Shown here in pieces: positions 63,322 through 64,000 of a stretch of 64,000 nt of DNA. This DNA is from Pelagihabitans sp963760375. GTDB lineage: Bacteria > Bacteroidota > Bacteroidia > Flavobacteriales > Flavobacteriaceae. The stretch lies in assembly GCA_963760375.1 (NCBI GenBank), contig CAVXCS010000005.1:1426001-1490000 (forward strand), read 5' to 3'. The notes beneath the pieces were generated by a model, which was given only the letters and a program-made list of their open reading frames with translations, did not search any database and was not told the DNA's origin. Within the stretch, counting starts at the first letter, position 1. Every line of letters starts with the position of its first letter. The position numbers and the translations under genes were made by a program.

Positions 63322-64000
63322 CTAAATTTTGCGCCGTTTCCTTTCTCTTTTTAATAGGGCCAATTCCCTACTGGTCTGTCCGGCCACTGAAGTGTTCTCC
63401 TCCGCCCTTCTGATCAAGTAGGGCATTACATCGCGTACAGGTCCAAATGGTAAATATTTGGCCACATTATAACCATGGGCAGCCAAATTATAGGAAATAT
63501 GGTCGCTCATGCCATAAAGTTGTCCAAACCATATTCTTGGATCACTGTTACTGATTTTATTATCCCGCATCAATTGCAGCATGCGGTAGGTACTATCCTC
63601 GTTGTGGGTGCCTACGAACAATGAGATAGTCTTGATATGTTGGACCATGAAGGCTACGGCAGTATTGAAATTATCATCGGTTTCCGCCTTGTTGGCGCAG
63701 ATAGGGGTTCGATATCCTTTCTCCGCTGCCCTTTCGTTTTCTTTTTCCATGTAAGCGCCCCGCACCACCTTGATCCCTATCTTAAAACCTTCCTGCTCGG
63801 CTTTCTGATACAGTTTTTTTAAATAATCCATCCGATCCCATCGGTACATCTGAACCGTATTGAATACGATGGCCTTTTCCATATTGTATTTGCGCATCAT
63901 CTGCTCCACCAAGGTATCGGCGGCATCCTGCATCCAGCTTTCTTCCGCGTCTATAAGCAAAGAAACCCCTAAATCGAAGGCTTTTTTACAGGTCTTGTCA
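63322..64000 (-). CDS. putA: Proline dehydrogenase (PRODH), partial
   Basis: The frame is open at the right edge, so ~226 C-terminal residues are seen. PRODH barrel motifs VSLLIDAEESWMQ, VFNTVQMYRW, VKVVRGAYMEKENERA, FVGTHNEDSTYRM and FGQLYGMSDHI (FAD/proline site), then YLPFGPVRDVMPYLIRRAEEN. A stand-alone, FAD-linked enzyme that oxidises proline to pyrroline-5-carboxylate; no aldehyde dehydrogenase domain follows. It is convergent with the DUF4258-like gene. Confidence 0.94.
   Translation of the reverse strand, partial: DKTCKKAFDLGVSLLIDAEESWMQDAADTLVEQMMRKYNMEKAIVFNTVQMYRWDRMDYLKKLYQKAEQEGFKIGIKVVRGAYMEKENERAAEKGYRTPICANKAETDDNFNTAVAFMVQHIKTISLFVGTHNEDSTYRMLQLMRDNKISNSDPRIWFGQLYGMSDHISYNLAAHGYNVAKYLPFGPVRDVMPYLIRRAEENTSVAGQTSRELALLKRERKRRKI

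Noticed and set aside
1..64000. tRNA, rRNA, CRISPR, insertion sequence or phage
   Set aside because: No cloverleaf arms, spacer-repeat series, transposase or phage genes were seen by eye; a tRNAscan or ISfinder search could confirm.

Overview
The window is chromosomal DNA from a member of the Bacteroidota, most likely a marine Flavobacteriaceae of the Muricauda/Robiginitalea/Maribacter kind (the genus is a guess). Supporting signs are fused LpxC-FabZ, the T9SS regulator PorX, a GH16 laminarinase lipoprotein, bifunctional HisB and HisIE, Bacteroidota-type -7 elements (TAnnTTTG) upstream of several genes, A-rich translation starts without Shine-Dalgarno sites, and dense co-directional operons. 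I found no rRNA, tRNA, CRISPR array, phage or insertion sequence.

Layout. 1-9.1 kb: end of a glycosyltransferase, an OmpA-type lipoprotein, a leftward uvrD / GH16 / Sua5-YciO block, then a DsrE-like protein, an M20 amidohydrolase, a degenerate OmpA paralogue and a small membrane protein. 9.1-14.4 kb: patatin, M1 aminopeptidase and divergent recG. 14.5-19.2 kb: leuCD-leuA-leuB. 19.3-22.3 kb: MFS exporter and gapN. 22.4-28.4 kb: leftward ilvD-ilvB-(methyltransferase remnant)-ilvN-ilvC. 28.7-32.8 kb: 5-oxoprolinase pxpABC behind two paralogous alpha/beta hydrolases. 32.8-35.6 kb: corA, a frameshifted TruA-like gene and a four-helix membrane protein. 35.7-38.4 kb: VWA protein plus MoxR/ChlI-type AAA+ ATPase. 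38.5-46.6 kb: complete leftward histidine operon hisG-D-C-B-H-(GNAT remnant)-A-(DinB)-F-IE, preceded by a His-rich leader peptide and intrinsic terminator. 46.6-51.4 kb: prohibitin-like protein, BatA-like VWA protein, fabG, sucD. 51.5-57.5 kb: HD hydrolase-lpxD-lpxC/fabZ-lpxA-efp-lpxD paralogue. 57.7-64 kb: porX, secreted protein, tsaE, a 47-residue secreted peptide behind 21-bp repeats, a broken membrane-protein gene, ald, a DUF4258-like protein and the end of a proline dehydrogenase.

The window is mainly amino-acid supply (Leu, Ile/Val, His, plus Ala, Pro and oxoproline catabolism) and envelope construction (lipid A, fatty acids, OmpA, T9SS control). The most unusual features are a His attenuator-like leader, four decayed genes in 64 kb (two of them internally deleted remnants sitting inside amino-acid operons), a DinB gene translationally embedded in the his operon, and a phased 21-bp repeat array in front of an unannotated small secreted peptide.
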